Assembly (NCBI RefSeq): GCF_001712755.1
Contig: NZ_MDKC01000032.1
Coordinates: 267,607-331,606 of the forward strand
Reading direction: 5' to 3'
Length of the DNA: 64,000 bases
Source of the DNA: Gottfriedia luciferensis
GTDB lineage: Bacteria > Bacillota > Bacilli > Bacillales > Bacillaceae_G
The notes beneath the pieces are model-generated. The model made no database searches. It was given only the letters and a program-made list of their open reading frames with translations, and was not told the origin of the DNA. Position 1 is the first letter of the stretch, and every line of letters starts with the position of its first letter. This document shows, one piece after another, positions 40,445 to 49,632 of the stretch. The position numbers and the translations under genes are program-made.

Positions 40445-40532
40445 GACTAAATAAGCAATTTGTCGATTTCCTTTCCAAGTTACTCCCTTTTTTGGGGAGA
40501 GAGCAGAGTCCCCTCTGCGCGCCTGCTTAGTC
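40445..40532 (-). repeat. 88-nt element able to form a three-helix junction (repeat or small RNA)
   Basis: Outer arms GACTAA..GCA (40445-40457) and TGCTTAGTC (40524-40532) enclose two hairpins: CTCCC/GGGAG (40483-40499) and a perfect GCAGAG/CTCTGC (40503-40518). It is far more GC-rich than its surroundings, and a T-rich tract follows on the minus strand. Lies between the fakA terminator and the sdaAB promoter, thus outside both transcripts. Could be a dispersed Bacillus repeat. Confidence 0.45.
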
Positions 40533-40574
40533 CTTTCCAAAAGAGTATTTAATAGTGTAAACCAACAAATAAAA

Positions 40575-40602
40575 AGAAGAAGTGCATCCCACTTCTTCTC
40601 TT
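40575..40602 (-). terminator. Terminator of asp23-fakA
   Basis: Perfect 10-bp stem AGAAGAAGTG with a 5-nt loop, then TTTTATTT on the minus strand, shortly after the fakA stop. Confidence 0.85.
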
Positions 40603-40608
40603 TGTTTT

Positions 40609-42297
40609 TTATTCAATTGAAAAAATATACGAATATAAAGGCTGATTTCCGTTATGAACTTCAACTTCTAAATGATCAAAGCTCTCTTCGGCAAATTCAA
40701 CCAATTTTGAAATTTCTTCATCTGATACATCTTGACCATATAAGATTGTTAATATTTCAGAATCTTCATCAATCATATCTTGTAATAATTTTTTTGCAGC
40801 CTCAAATTGATTTGCATCTGTTGTAACAATTTTACTTTCAAGGATTCCCATGAAATGATCTTTTGTTATTTCTACGCCATCAATTTCAGTATCTCGAACC
40901 GCATAAGTTATTTGACCTGTTTTTACTGTCTTTAATGCATCTTGCATTCCTGATTTATTTTCAGCTAATGATGCAGTAGGATTAAATGCTAATAAAGCTG
41001 ACATACCTTGAGGTACTGTTTTAGACGTAACAACTGCTACATTACATTCTGCAACAGATGCTGCTTGCTCAGCCGCCATCACGATATTTCCGTTGTTAGG
41101 AAGTACAATAACATTTTCTGCGTTACATTGTTCAATTGCTTTTACAATGTCTTCTGTACTAGGATTCATTGTTTGACCGCCTTCAATTACAACAGTTGCC
41201 CCAATACTTTCAAATAATGCTTTAATCCCTGATCCCATAGCTACCGTAACGATACCAAATTCTTGTTTTTCAGTAGGTTGTGTAGACTCATTTTTAGAAG
41301 GAGATTCATTTGAAACCTCTTCATGTAGTAAGTTAGTATGTTGTTCGCGCATATTTTCAGCTTTTAGTTTTAAAAAGCTTCCAAAACGTTGACCTAAATT
41401 AAATACTTCCCCAGGGTATTCAGCGTGAATATGAACTTTTACAATTTCATCATCAGCAACTACTAATAAAGAATCACCCCATGCACTTAACTCTTTACGG
41501 AAAGTGTCTATGTCAAAAGGATGTTTATTTAATTTTTCTTTTTCAAATCGCACCATAAATTCAGTACAGTATCCGTATACAATGTCTTCCGTATTTAACA
41601 TACTTTGTACATTTCGATGTTCTGCTTCAACAAGTTCCTCAAGTGAAAGAGTCGCCTCAGCACCTTCTAAGGAAATTTCTTCACCTTTTAATGATGCTAA
41701 AAATCCTTCATAGACAAGTACTAAACCTTGGCCTCCGCTATCGACTACACCAACTTGTTTTAACACAGGTAGTAAGTCTGGGGTACGGTTTAATGATGCA
41801 TTTGCTTCAATAATTGTTTCCTCAAGAAAAGGAATAAATTCTTCATGTGTTTTTGCTATGACAACTGCTTTTTTTGCTGTTTCTCTTGCAACTGTTAAGA
41901 TTGTTCCTTCAATAGGCTTCATAACAGCTTTATAAGCAGTTTCTACCCCTGCTTCTAATGCTAAAGCAAAATCAGTTGTTGAAATTGTATCCTTTGATTC
42001 AATCGATTTAGAAAAACCTCTAAATAATTGAGAAAGGATTACACCAGAATTTCCACGCGCCCCCATCAATAAGCCCTTTGCAAAGCTTTGACCAACTTTT
42101 CCTACATGACTATTTGGTTTTTCTTTTACTTCCTTAGATCCAGAAGTAATAGAAAGATTCATATTTGTTCCAGTATCACCATCTGGTACTGGGAATACAT
42201 TTAATGAATCTACAAATTTTACATTTTTCGTTAAGTTATTTGCACCTTGAATCACCATATCTGCAAATAATTTACCGTCAATACGTTTTATCGACAC
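40609..42297 (-). CDS. fakA: Fatty acid kinase catalytic subunit FakA (YloV)
   Basis: Phosphorylates exogenous fatty acids bound to FakB proteins, feeding PlsX/PlsY phospholipid synthesis. N-terminal DhaL-type nucleotide domain with VPDGDTGTNMNLSITSG and GARGNSGVILSQLFRG, and a DegV-like/Dak1 C-terminal domain with NVIVLPNNGNIVMAAEQAA. 562 residues, as in B. subtilis YloV. It is 23 nt after asp23/yloU and ends at a strong terminator. Being close to the fapR-plsX operon is the conserved arrangement. Confidence 0.95.
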   Translation of the reverse strand: MSIKRIDGKLFADMVIQGANNLTKNVKFVDSLNVFPVPDGDTGTNMNLSITSGSKEVKEKPNSHVGKVGQSFAKGLLMGARGNSGVILSQLFRGFSKSIESKDTISTTDFALALEAGVETAYKAVMKPIEGTILTVARETAKKAVVIAKTHEEFIPFLEETIIEANASLNRTPDLLPVLKQVGVVDSGGQGLVLVYEGFLASLKGEEISLEGAEATLSLEELVEAEHRNVQSMLNTEDIVYGYCTEFMVRFEKEKLNKHPFDIDTFRKELSAWGDSLLVVADDEIVKVHIHAEYPGEVFNLGQRFGSFLKLKAENMREQHTNLLHEEVSNESPSKNESTQPTEKQEFGIVTVAMGSGIKALFESIGATVVIEGGQTMNPSTEDIVKAIEQCNAENVIVLPNNGNIVMAAEQAASVAECNVAVVTSKTVPQGMSALLAFNPTASLAENKSGMQDALKTVKTGQITYAVRDTEIDGVEITKDHFMGILESKIVTTDANQFEAAKKLLQDMIDEDSEILTILYGQDVSDEEISKLVEFAEESFDHLEVEVHNGNQPLYSYIFSIE

Positions 42298-42320
42298 AAA
42301 TTCTCCTCCTTAATGCGTCT

Positions 42321-42683
42321 TTACAGGTTAGCTACTTTCACACCTTGAACAAAAATATTAACAGAGTCAACTGATAATCCTAATGTTTGATCAAGAGTAT
42401 ACTTCACTTTATTTTGTACGTTATTAGCAACCTCAGAAATCTTCGTACCATAGCTTACAATTATGTACATATCGATATTAACGTCCTCACCTACTTGGCG
42501 AACAATAACACCTTTTGTAAAGTTATCTTTTTTTAGGATTTCTGTAAGACCATCCTTAATTTGTTTCTTAGAAGCCATTCCAACAATACCGTAACAATCA
42601 ACGGCAGCTCCACCAGCAATTGTAGCGATCACATCTGTACCAATCTCGATTGTTCCATATTGAGTTTTCATTTCTAATGACAT
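42321..42683 (-). CDS. yloU: Asp23/Gls24 family envelope stress protein (YloU)
   Basis: 120-residue protein of the Asp23 family, membrane-associated in staphylococci and linked to envelope stress; the exact role of YloU is not settled. Typical segments are GTIEIGTDVIATIAGGAAVD, CYGIVGMAS and VDMYIIVSYGTKI-type (here NIDMYIIVSYGTKI). GGGGG ribosome site upstream. A TACAAT box preceded by a weak -35 lies about 55 nt upstream. Operon with fakA. Confidence 0.93.
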   Translation of the reverse strand: MSLEMKTQYGTIEIGTDVIATIAGGAAVDCYGIVGMASKKQIKDGLTEILKKDNFTKGVIVRQVGEDVNIDMYIIVSYGTKISEVANNVQNKVKYTLDQTLGLSVDSVNIFVQGVKVANL

Positions 42684-42937
42684 ATTTTGGTCCCCCTTAT
42701 TGGATAATCCAAGTATAGTTAGTTATACTACTTACTTATTATTGTATACCTTTTTCCAAAATAATTCTATTGACTCACTACTATTATTAGCATTTCAATA
42801 ATATTCATGGTTAATTATAGAAAATACAATTTTTAATGAAATTCTTTTAAGGTAAGTCGGGTGGTCCCTCTTTAATATTTTGTATATCAGACATTTCGAT
42901 GTCAAGGTTTTTTTCTTGAACAACTTACCAATAACTG
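42684..42937. other. Divergent gap between yloU and rpmB
   Basis: Holds the yloU promoter region on the minus strand and, on the plus strand, arms GGTAAGT (42851-42857) and ACTTACC (42923-42929) enclosing a GACAT-TTCG-ATGTC hairpin (42890-42903) followed by T7. This looks like a short terminator or leader structure, but it lies upstream of the predicted rpmB promoter and its transcript is unclear. Confidence 0.4.
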
Positions 42938-42966
42938 TTGCATTAAGTAGAGCGGTATGATAAATT
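42938..42966 (+). promoter_or_regulatory. SigA promoter of rpmB
   Basis: TTGCAT and TAAATT with 17-nt spacing, about 65 nt before the rpmB start. No other good candidate in the gap. Confidence 0.5.
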
Positions 42967-43031
42967 ATAGTAGTGTTTGAATGAAAATAATCATTGAAAT
43001 GTTATTCCGTTTTTTGTTAGGAGGGAAATAG

Positions 43032-43220
43032 ATGGCTCGTGTTTGTGTAATCACAGGAAGAAAGTCTCGTTCTGGTAACAGTCGCTCTCACGCTATGAAT
43101 GCTTCAAAACGTACTTGGGGTGCTAACCTTCAAAAAGTTCGTATTTTAGTAAACGGTAAACCAAAGCGTGTTTACGTTTCAGCGAGAGCATTAAAATCAG
43201 GTAAAATTGAACGCGTTTAA
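43032..43220 (+). CDS. rpmB: 50S ribosomal protein L28
   Basis: 62-residue basic ribosomal protein with [20 protein letters not shown] and [20 protein letters not shown]. No CxxC zinc motif, so this is the zinc-free form. GGAGG site 8 nt before the ATG and a strong terminator after the stop. One of the few plus-strand genes, opposite its neighbours as in B. subtilis. Confidence 0.98.
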   Translation: MARVCVITGRKSRSGNSRSHAMNASKRTWGANLQKVRILVNGKPKRVYVSARALKSGKIERV

Positions 43221-43235
43221 TTTATTAACGTACTA

Positions 43236-43266
43236 AAAAGCATAGCGATCCGCTATGCTTTTTTAC
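43236..43266 (+). terminator. Terminator of rpmB
   Basis: Perfect 10-bp stem AAGCATAGCG with a 3-nt loop and T6 on the plus strand; the A run on the other side could also serve spoVM transcripts on the minus strand. Confidence 0.9.
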
Positions 43267-43317
43267 TTTTTTTATGATACCTGTTGCCTCTAACCAAAAT
43301 ACTCTACTCCAATTAAG

Positions 43318-43401
43318 CTAAGCGTCTTTTTTAAATGTACTCAGCATGGCGCGAACAAGTCCGCCAAGAAATCTAGGTAATTTAATCGTATAAAATCTCA
43401 T
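43318..43401 (-). CDS. spoVM: Stage V sporulation protein M (SpoVM), 27 residues
   Basis: Amphipathic peptide that recognises the convex forespore membrane and recruits SpoIVA to build the coat. Translation gives MRFYTIKLPRFLGGLVRAML then STFKKDA; B. subtilis SpoVM is 26 residues with nearly the same sequence, including Pro9, Gly13-Gly14 and the C-terminal Lys-Asp. A GGAGG site lies 7 nt before the ATG. It sits between thiN and rpmB exactly as in B. subtilis and shows that the organism is a spore former. Too short for most gene callers. Confidence 0.95.
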   Translation of the reverse strand: MRFYTIKLPRFLGGLVRAMLSTFKKDA

Positions 43402-43495
43402 GCTTTCCCTCCTACAAGCTTTCTAGCATTTTTAAGGAAAAGATTAATCCTATTACATTCTACTTGCGTTGAGCGAAAACTATGACATGAAATTG

Positions 43496-44137
43496 TTAAT
43501 CTTTGCTCCTTACTACTAATGCTATGCCTTCGCTAAATGAAATAGACCCTTCACTCTCTAGTAGTTCATTGCTTACACATAGTGATGATCCAATTTCCAA
43601 TAAATGATTAGTTAGTGGGTATTTAAAGCCCTTTAAAGTTAAATTTACTACATTAGCACCTAATGAAAAAAAGGATACGTATTTAAAATGCTGCAGTTTA
43701 CTAATGAAATGGGTACCTTGCAAAATGACATATATTTCGTTATATTCATCAACGATTTTTATTGGAACACCAGAATTCATAAATTTTATTAATAATGTAA
43801 TACTTCCAAACTCATGATCTAAACGTTTTCCGGTAACACAATGGATAAAAATCTCTTCTGGTTTTTGTTTAATTGCCCACTGAATAGCAAGTTCTAAATC
43901 TGTTTCATCTTTTTCAGGAGGGTAAATAAAAACATTTGGAACAAGCCCTTTTATCTTTTCTAAATTCTCATTACTTAAAGAATCAAAATCACCGAATATT
44001 GCCTCTGGAATTAATCCTTCTTCAATTAAGTAATGAGCTCCATTATCTACGCCAATCAGTATCTGGTTTTCGTCTTTCTGAGTAATTTCAGTAATTGTAT
44101 TTGATTTCGGTCCTGCACCTACAATATGTATAATCAA
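43496..44137 (-). CDS. thiN: Thiamine pyrophosphokinase
   Basis: Converts thiamine to thiamine pyrophosphate with ATP. Conserved IVGAGPKSN, ILIGVDNGAHYLIEEGLIP, AIFGDFDSLS, EKDETDLELA and TGKRLDHEFG; the acidic residues bind metal and ATP. A GTG at 44149 is open in frame but abuts the AAAGGTGG ribosome site; the TTG at 44137, 8 nt from it, fits better and aligns with the known start. Follows the rpe terminator. Confidence 0.93.
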   Translation of the reverse strand: MIIHIVGAGPKSNTITEITQKDENQILIGVDNGAHYLIEEGLIPEAIFGDFDSLSNENLEKIKGLVPNVFIYPPEKDETDLELAIQWAIKQKPEEIFIHCVTGKRLDHEFGSITLLIKFMNSGVPIKIVDEYNEIYVILQGTHFISKLQHFKYVSFFSLGANVVNLTLKGFKYPLTNHLLEIGSSLCVSNELLESEGSISFSEGIALVVRSKD

Positions 44138-44155
44138 TTTTTCTTCCACCTTTAA

Positions 44156-44188
44156 AAAAAATGCAATCGAATGTCGATTGCATTTTTT
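44156..44188 (-). terminator. Terminator between rpe and thiN
   Basis: Perfect 11-bp stem AATGCAATCGA with a 3-nt loop and T8 on the minus strand. It lies directly before the thiN ribosome site, so thiN expression would depend on readthrough. Confidence 0.85.
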
Positions 44189-44229
44189 GTTTCATAATTA
44201 GATTTTCCATGCAATTTTAGATGATTACA

Positions 44230-44874
44230 TTACCCTCTAATTTTCGCTATAGCTTCTTTTCTGTCTTCCTTATTATAAACTGCTGAACCGGCTACTAATA
44301 CGGTAGCACCTGCTTCTATACAAATTTTAGCCGTATGCTCGTCAATGCCACCGTCTATTTCGATTTCAACTGATAAATTGCGTTCTTTAATCAAGTTAGC
44401 AACTTGTTTAATTTTAGGAACAACTGATTGAATAAATTTCTGTCCTCCAAAGCCTGGATTTACGGTCATTAAAAGGACCATATCGACATCATCAATAATC
44501 TGTTCAATTGTTGAAACTGGAGTCGCTGGATTAAGAACTACACCTGCTTTAATGCCAAATGATTTAATGGTTTGGATCGTACGATGTAAATGTGTACACG
44601 CTTCAACATGAACCGTAATAATGTCCGCTCCAGCTTTTACAAATTGCTCTATGTATTGATCTGGTTTTTCAATCATTAAATGTACATCAAGTGGAAGCTT
44701 CGTCACAGGTCTAATTGCTTCTACAATCAGTGGTCCAATTGTGATATTTGGTACAAAATGACCATCCATTACGTCGACGTGTATATAATCTGCCCCTCCA
44801 CGTTCTACATCTAATATTTCTTCTCCAAGTTTAGCAAAATTCGCTGAAAGGATTGATGGTGCAATTTTAACCAT
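44230..44874 (-). CDS. rpe: Ribulose-phosphate 3-epimerase
   Basis: Interconverts ribulose 5-phosphate and xylulose 5-phosphate in the pentose phosphate pathway. TIM barrel with [15 protein letters not shown], the metal/active-site block [41 protein letters not shown] and [11 protein letters not shown]. 214 residues. Begins 2 nt after the rsgA stop. Confidence 0.97.
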   Translation of the reverse strand: MVKIAPSILSANFAKLGEEILDVERGGADYIHVDVMDGHFVPNITIGPLIVEAIRPVTKLPLDVHLMIEKPDQYIEQFVKAGADIITVHVEACTHLHRTIQTIKSFGIKAGVVLNPATPVSTIEQIIDDVDMVLLMTVNPGFGGQKFIQSVVPKIKQVANLIKERNLSVEIEIDGGIDEHTAKICIEAGATVLVAGSAVYNKEDRKEAIAKIRG

Positions 44875-44876
44875 GA

Positions 44877-45758
44877 TTAATACCTCGGCTTTCTATCTCT
44901 TATTTCTTCTATGAATGATACATAATGATCATATCGTTTAGGAGAAATTTCCCCACTTTCAACCGCATCTTTTACAGCACATTTTGGTTCTTTTAAGTGG
45001 GTACAACCTCTAAATTTACATTCTTGACTTTTTTCTCGCATTTCCACAAAACAATAAGATAAATCTTCGGATTCGATTCCCATAAATTCCAATGAACTAA
45101 AACCAGGAGTATCTGCAACTAGACCCTGTCCAATTTTTATTAATTCAACATGTCTAGTTGTATGTTTTCCTCGTCCTAAATGAGAGGAAATAATACCCGT
45201 TTTTAAATCAAGCTCTGGATTAATCGCATTTAGTAAAGTTGACTTACCTACGCCAGATTGTCCTGCAAATACAGATATTTTATTTGACATATGTGGAAGT
45301 ACTTTTTCTAATCCTTCCTCAGTTTTTGAAGAAGTTAAACATACTTCATATCCAATTTGGCGATAATAAGAAACGTATTCGTACACTAGTTTTAATTGTG
45401 CTTCTGAACACAAATCAATCTTCGTAATGACAATTAAAGGTTTAATTTCATTAAACTCAATTAATACAAGGAATCGATCTAATAATATTGGAGAAAAATC
45501 GGGCTCTACTGCTGAAAAAACTAAAATTGCTTGATCAACATTTGCAATTGGAGGTCGAACAAGTTCATTTTTTCGCTCTTTAATTTCAAGTAAATAACCT
45601 TCTCCACTTTTTTCGATATGATATTCTACTTCGTCTCCAACTAAAGGTGTTATTTTCTTATTCCGAAAATTTCCTCTACCACGACAAGCAACAACTGTCT
45701 CATCTGTTTCAACATAATAGAATCCACTCAATGCTTTTATAATTTTGCCTTCTGGCAT
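44877..45758 (-). CDS. rsgA: Ribosome small-subunit-dependent GTPase RsgA
   Basis: Circularly permuted GTPase that checks late 30S maturation. N-terminal OB fold, permuted G motifs with ITKIDLC (G4) before [16 protein letters not shown] (G1) and VADTPGFSS (G3), and a C-terminal zinc-binding domain with [16 protein letters not shown]. 293 residues. Lies 20 nt after prkC, continuing the rlmN-prpC-prkC-rsgA order. Confidence 0.97.
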   Translation of the reverse strand: MPEGKIIKALSGFYYVETDETVVACRGRGNFRNKKITPLVGDEVEYHIEKSGEGYLLEIKERKNELVRPPIANVDQAILVFSAVEPDFSPILLDRFLVLIEFNEIKPLIVITKIDLCSEAQLKLVYEYVSYYRQIGYEVCLTSSKTEEGLEKVLPHMSNKISVFAGQSGVGKSTLLNAINPELDLKTGIISSHLGRGKHTTRHVELIKIGQGLVADTPGFSSLEFMGIESEDLSYCFVEMREKSQECKFRGCTHLKEPKCAVKDAVESGEISPKRYDHYVSFIEEIRDRKPRY

Positions 45759-45778
45759 ATACTCACTCCTACAACTCT

Positions 45779-47779
45779 TTAATTCGATGGATAAGGTACA
45801 TCTCTTTCTGCAATAACTTGACCATCTTTAACAATTTTATAGGAAGCAGTTTGTCCAGGATCAATTGTCACTTCTACTGGTATAGTAGTTGTTTCGGTGA
45901 TCGATTTTGAAATTGCAGGTTTTTCACCATTATTATTTTTATCCCTAATATATACCTCAATTAGCTGAGGTGAACTAGGATTAGTTGGTGTATATGGTAC
46001 TTGTATATTGATTGTTACTTTTTTCGTCTTTTCTTTTTGTTTTCCAGAAGAAATAACGATATTTAATGTATCCCCTTCTTTTACTGCAACGTTAGCAGAT
46101 GGAGATTGAGAAATAACATGATTTTCAGCAACAGTTCCAGAATCTTCTTTCGTTACGTTAAGCTTTAGGTTATTGTCACCTGCATAGGTTTCAACATCTT
46201 TTCTAGACCATCCTTTTAGGTCACGAAGAGTGATCGTTGATGTCCCTTTACTTATCCATACATTTAAATCCGTTTCTGATGGAACAACTTCAGCCCCAAC
46301 GTTCGGAGATTGGTCGATTATTTCACCTTCCGATTCATCACTTTCGATAAAATGCGTTGAAACAGAACGATAATCGTCTTGTAATCGAGATTTTATCGTG
46401 TTGTATTGAAACCCTTTTAGGTCTTCCATCTCATTACTTTTTTTACCTTTTGATTTATAAATCGTTATCGATGAATTTTCTTTAACAGTTTCCCCAATAT
46501 TAGGCGAAGTTTTAACGACTTTCCCTTCATCAACTTCATCATCAAAAATTTCTTTCGGATCGCTTATCTTTAACCCTTTTGATGCAAGTAACGTAACCGC
46601 ACTTTCGTATGTCATATCCTTTACATCTGGAATTTGTACGTCTTCAGGTAAAAATAATGCAGGAATCAAAGTTATCGCTAATAAACCACCAATTAAAAGT
46701 GCAATAAATGTACCTATAATAAACTTTGCAAAAGAATTTTTCTTCTTCCGTTTTAATTTATCAGGTTCTTTTACGACAGCCTCTTTTTTGATTGGCTCTT
46801 TTTTGATTGGTTCTTTTTCTTTATTTGATTTTTTCTTTGATGGCACGACAACCGTATCATCATTAGTTGAAACTGGAATATCCTTTATGATCGGAATTAC
46901 CTTCGTTTCATCATCATTTGAAGGAATCACAAAAGGTTTTTCATTCAAACGATTACTATCTAAAGCAGTTTGTAAATCAAGCTTCATCTCATCTGCAGTA
47001 TCATATCGATAAAAGATATCTTTGGCAGTAGCTTTTAAAACGATATTTTCAACGCTTTGAGGTATTTCTGGGTTAAATTTTGTTGGCGGTGGAACTTCGC
47101 TTTGTAAATGTTTTAATGCGATCGCAACTGCACTCTCACCCGAAAAAGGAAGTTTTCCTGTTAAAAGCTCAAACATTACAATTCCTAAAGAATAAATGTC
47201 TGACTTTTTATTCGCAACTCCACCTCTTGCTTGCTCAGGTGAAAGGTAGTGAACAGAACCAAGAACTGAATTTGTTTGTGTAATTGTTGCAGCTGTAGAA
47301 GCTGTTGCAATTCCAAAATCAGTTATTTTTACATTTCCTTCTTTATTGATTAAAATATTTTGCGGTTTTACATCTCTATGAACGATTTGAAAATGATGCG
47401 CATGTGCTAATGCTGAGGCTAATTGTTCCATAATCCTCAATACTTCTTTTGGCTTTATAGGTGTATGATGCTGAATATACTCCTTTAAAGTCTCACCTTC
47501 AACGTATTCCATGACGATATACTGTAATCCATCTTCTTCCCCAACGTCATATGAACTTACGATATTTGGATGAGATAGCGAAGTAACTGAATATGCCTCA
47601 CGTTGAAATCTTCTTAAGAAGTCAGGGTCGTTTGAAAAATCAGCTTTTAACATTTTTACAGCTACATCTCGATCTAATATCATATCACGGGCTAAATAAA
47701 CGTTTGCCATACCGCCAACACCAATTAATTTTAAGATCTTATATCGGTCGTTTAGGCGTCTACCAATCATCACGCTCAT
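45779..47779 (-). CDS. prkC: Serine/threonine protein kinase PrkC with PASTA domains
   Basis: Membrane kinase that senses muropeptides and phosphorylates translation and cell-wall targets; in B. subtilis it drives spore germination in response to peptidoglycan fragments. Cytoplasmic kinase domain (about residues 1-270) with GVGGMANVYLA glycine loop, HRDVKPQNIL catalytic loop and DFGIATA; Lys-rich juxtamembrane linker with KKEPIKKEP-like repeats; one membrane span (FIIGTFIALLIGGLLAITLI); then three PASTA domains and an immunoglobulin-like tail. Starts cluster: GTG at 47785, ATG at 47782 and 47779, GTG 47773 and ATG 47770. The ATG at 47779 is best spaced from the AAAGGG site. Overlaps or abuts prpC. 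Confidence 0.95.
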   Translation of the reverse strand: MSVMIGRRLNDRYKILKLIGVGGMANVYLARDMILDRDVAVKMLKADFSNDPDFLRRFQREAYSVTSLSHPNIVSSYDVGEEDGLQYIVMEYVEGETLKEYIQHHTPIKPKEVLRIMEQLASALAHAHHFQIVHRDVKPQNILINKEGNVKITDFGIATASTAATITQTNSVLGSVHYLSPEQARGGVANKKSDIYSLGIVMFELLTGKLPFSGESAVAIALKHLQSEVPPPTKFNPEIPQSVENIVLKATAKDIFYRYDTADEMKLDLQTALDSNRLNEKPFVIPSNDDETKVIPIIKDIPVSTNDDTVVVPSKKKSNKEKEPIKKEPIKKEAVVKEPDKLKRKKKNSFAKFIIGTFIALLIGGLLAITLIPALFLPEDVQIPDVKDMTYESAVTLLASKGLKISDPKEIFDDEVDEGKVVKTSPNIGETVKENSSITIYKSKGKKSNEMEDLKGFQYNTIKSRLQDDYRSVSTHFIESDESEGEIIDQSPNVGAEVVPSETDLNVWISKGTSTITLRDLKGWSRKDVETYAGDNNLKLNVTKEDSGTVAENHVISQSPSANVAVKEGDTLNIVISSGKQKEKTKKVTINIQVPYTPTNPSSPQLIEVYIRDKNNNGEKPAISKSITETTTIPVEVTIDPGQTASYKIVKDGQVIAERDVPYPSN

Positions 47780-47781
47780 CA

Positions 47782-48534
47782 TCACCCTTTCTCTATATTT
47801 CTAGGCTCAAACTTAATAATGGCAAGGGTGATGTTATCTTCTCCACCAAGATCATTTGCGATTGAAATCAATTGGTTACCGAGAATCTCAATTGGTAGAT
47901 TTTCATTTAATTTTTCATTAAAAAGTTCATTTGATATTTTATTTGATAAACCATCTGAACATAAAATGATTAAATCATCTTCTTCCCAAGTTAAAGTTTT
48001 AATATCAACATCAACTGTTTCCTCAGTACCAAGTGCTCGCGTTATAACATTTTTACGAGGATGAATTTCTGCATCCTCCATAGAAATTTGACCAAATTTA
48101 ACGAGTTCAGCGACAAAAGTATGATCTTCTGTTATTTGCTTAAACCCTTCATCATTCCTCAAATAACTTCTACTATCACCTACATGTGCAATCGTAAAAA
48201 ATAAAGGAGTACAAATAATCGCTTCAAGGGTTGTCCCCATACCCTTGCACTCTTCATTTTGCTCTGAATGAACTAATAGATTTGTATTTAATTGCGCTAC
48301 AATATTTTTTAGCCATGATTCGGCTTCTACTGGTGTTTCAAAATTACTAGTATTTTTCCACTCTGCTTCAAGGAAATTGATCGCCATCATACTTGCAACT
48401 TCACCCGCTAAATGGCCACCCATACCGTCAGCAACTACAGCTAATACGATTCCTGAATCGTTCGTAAATATACCTACGCTATCTTCATTATGCTCTCGAA
48501 CTTTCCCCGTATCAGTTTGAAAAAAAGTTTGCAT
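47782..48534 (-). CDS. prpC: PP2C-type protein phosphatase PrpC
   Basis: Mn-dependent phosphatase that reverses PrkC phosphorylation. PPM motifs VREHNEDSVG, VVADGMGGHLAGEVAS, AHVGDSRSYL, and LCSDGLSNKI with the metal-binding aspartates. The frame is open upstream into rlmN, but the ATG at 48534 has a GAGGTGA site and begins MQTFFQTDTGKVR; 250 residues. 4 nt after rlmN. Confidence 0.96.
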   Translation of the reverse strand: MQTFFQTDTGKVREHNEDSVGIFTNDSGIVLAVVADGMGGHLAGEVASMMAINFLEAEWKNTSNFETPVEAESWLKNIVAQLNTNLLVHSEQNEECKGMGTTLEAIICTPLFFTIAHVGDSRSYLRNDEGFKQITEDHTFVAELVKFGQISMEDAEIHPRKNVITRALGTEETVDVDIKTLTWEEDDLIILCSDGLSNKISNELFNEKLNENLPIEILGNQLISIANDLGGEDNITLAIIKFEPRNIEKG

Positions 48535-48538
48535 TGTT

Positions 48539-49630
48539 TCACCTCGTCTCCTCTTTACGCTCCTTTGCACGCAACTGTCCACAAGCTGCATCTATATCAT
48601 GACCTTGTTCACGACGAATTGTAACATTAACTCCATTATTTTTAAGTACTTTTTCAAATGCAAAAATTTGTTCCTTTGGTGTTCTTACGTAATCTCTTTC
48701 AGGTACATAGTTAACTGGGATTAAATTAACATGACATTTAACTCCTTTAAGTAACCTAGAAAGTTCTTCAGCATGCTCAACTTGGTCATTTTCACCACCG
48801 AATAAACCATATTCAAACGTTACACGTCTACCTGTTTTTTCAACATAGTAACGAACAGCGTCCATTAAATCCGGTAATTTGTATGCACGATTAATTGGCA
48901 TTAATTTAGAACGTAACTCACTGTTAGGAGCATGTAATGAAATCGCGAAATTAATTTGAAGTCCTTCATCAGCAAAGTTATAGATTTTTGGAATGATTCC
49001 GCTTGTTGAAACTGTAATATGTCTTGCACCAATGTTAAGACCTTTATCAGAATTAACAATTCTTAAGAAATCCATTAAACCATTATAGTTATCAAATGGT
49101 TCGCCTATACCCATAACTACGATTGAGCTAACTCTTTCTTCAACTTCATCAATAGCACGTTGTACTTCTAATACTTGTGCAACGATTTCGCCTGCTTCAA
49201 GATTTCGTTTTAAACCGCCAAGAGTCGATGCACAAAAAGTACATCCAATTCGACAACCTACTTGTGTCGTTACACATACAGAATTGCCATAATTATGTCT
49301 CATTAAAACAGTTTCAATCGAATATCCATCATGTAATTCAAATAAAAATTTCATAGTACCATCTGAAGAGGTTTGTTTAACTAATGTTTTTAATGTCGTT
49401 ATTGTAAAATTCTCTTCAAGTAACATACGTAGCTCTTTTGGAATATTTTGCATTTCTTCAAAGCTTTCAACTCGTTGTACGTATAGCCAATTATAAATTT
49501 GCTTTGCACGGAAAACCTGCTGCTTTTGCGCCTTTAACCAATCCTCTATATCACTCACTTTTAACGAGTAAATTGAGGGTTTATGAGTTTTTTCTATTTT
49601 GACTGAATTTGTAGTATTTTCTAATTTCAA
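48539..49630 (-). CDS. rlmN: Dual-specificity 23S rRNA/tRNA adenine C2-methyltransferase RlmN
   Basis: Radical-SAM enzyme that makes m2A2503 in 23S rRNA and m2A37 in tRNA. The cluster motif CxxxCxxC is in [28 protein letters not shown] and the C-terminal Cys in [11 protein letters not shown] are also present. 363 residues. Stop of rsmB and start of rlmN are 2 nt apart. Confidence 0.97.
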   Translation of the reverse strand: MKLENTTNSVKIEKTHKPSIYSLKVSDIEDWLKAQKQQVFRAKQIYNWLYVQRVESFEEMQNIPKELRMLLEENFTITTLKTLVKQTSSDGTMKFLFELHDGYSIETVLMRHNYGNSVCVTTQVGCRIGCTFCASTLGGLKRNLEAGEIVAQVLEVQRAIDEVEERVSSIVVMGIGEPFDNYNGLMDFLRIVNSDKGLNIGARHITVSTSGIIPKIYNFADEGLQINFAISLHAPNSELRSKLMPINRAYKLPDLMDAVRYYVEKTGRRVTFEYGLFGGENDQVEHAEELSRLLKGVKCHVNLIPVNYVPERDYVRTPKEQIFAFEKVLKNNGVNVTIRREQGHDIDAACGQLRAKERKEETR

Positions 49631-49632
49631 CG

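Noticed and set aside
40264..40608. A riboswitch (glycine, T-box or similar) in front of sdaAB
   Set aside because: None of the conserved cores that I know (for example the T-box GGGTGGNACCGCG) is present.
46740..46830. Lys/Glu repeat in prkC as a tandem DNA repeat of interest
   Set aside because: The KKEPIKKEP-type repeats are ordinary juxtamembrane low-complexity sequence of PASTA kinases.
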